15,361 bases of DNA from Flavipsychrobacter stenotrophus. Its GTDB lineage: Bacteria; Bacteroidota; Bacteroidia; Chitinophagales; Chitinophagaceae. The translations under genes and the position numbers were made by a program. Positions 13,861-15,361 of the stretch are shown one piece after another (positions within the stretch are counted from its first letter, which is position 1; each line of letters opens with the position of its first letter). The stretch lies in NCBI GenBank assembly GCA_947379685.1, contig CANCOG010000051.1:1-15361 (forward strand). Direction: 5' to 3'. The notes below the pieces were generated by a model. That model did not search any database and was not told where the DNA came from. It saw only the letters and a program-made list of their open reading frames with translations.

Positions 13861-14205
13861 TGGGAAACTAACCACAAGGGGCACGAAGGAAGACACAAAG
13901 GGCACAGAGTTTATAGCTTTGATGTTTTGGAGCACAAGGCGTTTGTCATTAACAGAGGTTTCGCGCCAAGACGCCAAGGCGCAATTCTCAGTTTATTCAA
14001 ACCAGACATGTTTATTTTAAGCAAAGCCGCAAAGAAAATCCTGTTAACTTAATGACATTTGGTATTCGGGGGCAGATTTTTGAAGTCTTAGCACAAGGGC
14101 ACGAAGGAAGGCACAAGGGGCACAAAGGTTTTAGCGTTGAATATTTTGATTAGCAGAAGGGACTTGATGGGAAGCTAACCTCAAATGGCACGAAAAAGAT
14201 TTGCG
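13861..14205 (+). repeat. Degenerate GGCACGAAGG-type dispersed repeats, three copies
   Basis: Copies start at about 13861 (GGAAACTAACCACAAGGGGC then ACGAAGGAAG), 14086 (TTAGCACAAGGGCACGAAGG) and 14168 (GGAAGCTAACCTCAAATGGC). The first two continue similarly (ACAAAGGGCACAGAG against ACAAGGGGCACAAAG) and then both enter a TTTTAGC-like tail. No ORF of quality exists here: 13703-14321 is a gene-free stretch of about 620 bases. Confidence 0.6.
13956..14036 (+). repeat. GCGCAAAG-family repeat, partial copy
   Basis: AGGTTTCGCGCCAAGACGCC, GGCGCAATTCTCAGTTTATT and GCAAAGCCGCAAAG resemble the first part of the composite repeats at 3580 and 4982, but the palindromic part is absent. It sits between two copies of the GGCACGAAGG family. 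Confidence 0.5.
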
Positions 14206-14321
14206 AGGGTATCGTTAACCGTTGTTGTTTTCAGTCTTCGGAGGGAAATTGTATATTTGATTTGTTTTAGAAATACGTAATGTAATTGTTATCATCAGTG
14301 CATCCTTTGAAAAATACTACA

Positions 14322-15361
14322 ATGAAGATCCAACATTTATTAGCGGGCGTTGCCTTAGTGTGGCTCAGTGCAGGCTTTGGTCCGGTAGCAGCCCAGCAAG
14401 TGGCCAACCCATTCGATCTGCCGGGTACTATTCCTGTTCCGGAATGGGTGCAACAAACCAACTGGGCTCACCCTAATATCCATAGTATCGATTCACTGAT
14501 TGAAGTGTATAAAGGGACTGAAAAGCATGAGCGGAAGGCAGCGTCGGGTTCGCTTGCAGAGCCGGATAATGAGTTTTCTGAAGATCCGTATATGACAGCC
14601 TATATTCGTTGGAGAGGGAAAATGACTCCGTTTATACAGGCCGACGGAACTATAAAATATGATGCAGGATATCATAAAGAGCAGCTTAAAAAATCACTGG
14701 GCAACCAACGTGCAGGCAACACAGGTGGTGGCGCACTGAAAACAACAACTGCGGCTAACTGGACGGTTTTAGGTCCGACCCAGACTTACCGAAACGGCGG
14801 CAACCTGGAAAACCACCAGGCTAATATTTATTGCATGGCCATTGCGCCGTCTAATCCATCGGTTTTGTATGCCAGCAGTGAACCGGGGTCTTTTTTCCGT
14901 ACTGCTGATAAGGGGTTGCACTGGACATCGGTGAGTGATACGCTGTATAGCTGTCTTTCTTCTTCTATTGCCGTAGATCCGCATAACGAAAATATTGTTT
15001 ATACCTACGACGGGAGTTCCAATACTCTGCTCAAAACCACGACTGGTGGGGCTGGATGGAGTATCGTGAGTTCTTATACCTACGGTGGTGGAAATGCACT
15101 GGTCATTAACCCGAATACAGGGAGAATATTGATTGCAGGTACAACGGGTATTTATTACAGTGACAATAGTGGCACTACCTGGAGCGCTTCATCGGGCAGT
15201 ACAGTTACCGGTACCATTTATGATATTGTGCAGAACCCGGTCGGGACCGATACCGTTTATGCAGTTGGGTCTACATCGGCTCACTTGCTGGTGTTGTTGC
15301 GTTCTACCGATCGTGGTTCCAGCTTTTCCAATGTTACCGGTTCGCTTTCGGCATATACAAC
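14322..15361 (+). CDS. Secreted Asp-box (BNR / sortilin-like) beta-propeller protein, 3' end missing
   Basis: From the ATG at 14322 the frame is open for 346 codons to the window end. Residues 1-25 are a signal peptide ending in PVAAQ. A linker region of about 120 residues follows, then WTVLGPTQTYRNGG (147-160), the usual entry to this propeller type. Asp-box-like repeats appear at RTADKGLHW (193-201), KTTTGGAGW (238-246), YSDNSGTTW (279-287) and RSTDRGSSF (327-335), about 40-48 residues apart, as expected for successive blades. The protein is probably much longer; Bacteroidota members often end in a type IX secretion sorting domain, which cannot be checked here. Function may be glycan or protein binding or hydrolysis. 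A CATCCTTTG box lies just upstream of the start. Confidence 0.88.
   Translation, partial: MKIQHLLAGVALVWLSAGFGPVAAQQVANPFDLPGTIPVPEWVQQTNWAHPNIHSIDSLIEVYKGTEKHERKAASGSLAEPDNEFSEDPYMTAYIRWRGKMTPFIQADGTIKYDAGYHKEQLKKSLGNQRAGNTGGGALKTTTAANWTVLGPTQTYRNGGNLENHQANIYCMAIAPSNPSVLYASSEPGSFFRTADKGLHWTSVSDTLYSCLSSSIAVDPHNENIVYTYDGSSNTLLKTTTGGAGWSIVSSYTYGGGNALVINPNTGRILIAGTTGIYYSDNSGTTWSASSGSTVTGTIYDIVQNPVGTDTVYAVGSTSAHLLVLLRSTDRGSSFSNVTGSLSAYT

Noticed and set aside
13742..14020. 92-residue plus-strand ORF and 62-residue antisense ORF
   Set aside because: Both run through dispersed repeat DNA and have no recognisable protein features.

Overview
The window reads as a chromosomal piece of a Bacteroidota genome, most likely a Chitinophagaceae-type organism. 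The evidence is the gene content (imelysin plus diheme DUF1111 lipoproteins, a pirin, a secreted Asp-box protein), several lipoproteins, starts without a Shine-Dalgarno sequence, promoter-like boxes of the Bacteroidota form TTG-N17-23-TAnnTTTG, moderate GC, and intergenic repeats of the loose GCGCAAAG and GGCACGAAGG type. No rRNA, tRNA, CRISPR array or transposase was seen.

Layout. 1-1680 (minus) is a long gene of unknown function that runs off the left edge. It is preceded on the same strand by a small gene (1912-2301) with a Thr-Asp repeat tail; a strong hairpin lies between the two. 2302-2811 holds only a possible 48-residue ORF. A pirin gene (2812-3525, plus) is followed by a beta-propeller lipoprotein gene (3896-4915), and the latter is bracketed by two same-direction copies of a composite repeat of about 150 bp.

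5271-10512 (plus) is the functional core: an outer-membrane porin-like barrel, an imelysin (M75) lipoprotein, a diheme c-type oxidoreductase lipoprotein 12 bases downstream of it, and, after a repeat-filled gap, a Rieske-type lipoprotein. Imelysins with DUF1111 diheme proteins are a recurrent pair linked to iron acquisition. The porin and Rieske protein may supply outer-membrane passage and an extra electron carrier, but only imelysin and the diheme protein form a clear operon.

10696-11220 (minus) is a lone tail-collar-domain protein with the best promoter match in the window. 11485-11856 (plus) is a small VOC/glyoxalase-fold protein with its own terminator. 12086-12748 (minus) is a helical lipoprotein with three Asp-His motifs. 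13004-13702 (minus) is ClpP with a promoter and terminator but no clpX beside it. 13703-14321 has no gene and carries two families of degenerate repeats. 14322 to the right edge (plus) is the start of a large secreted Asp-box beta-propeller protein.

The intergenic DNA is unusually structured. It contains a composite repeat with a 15-bp palindrome (two copies), a perfect 15-bp palindrome, a multi-stem element at 6677-6793, and a hairpin-rich element at 9522-9856 bounded by exact 13-bp inverted repeats.
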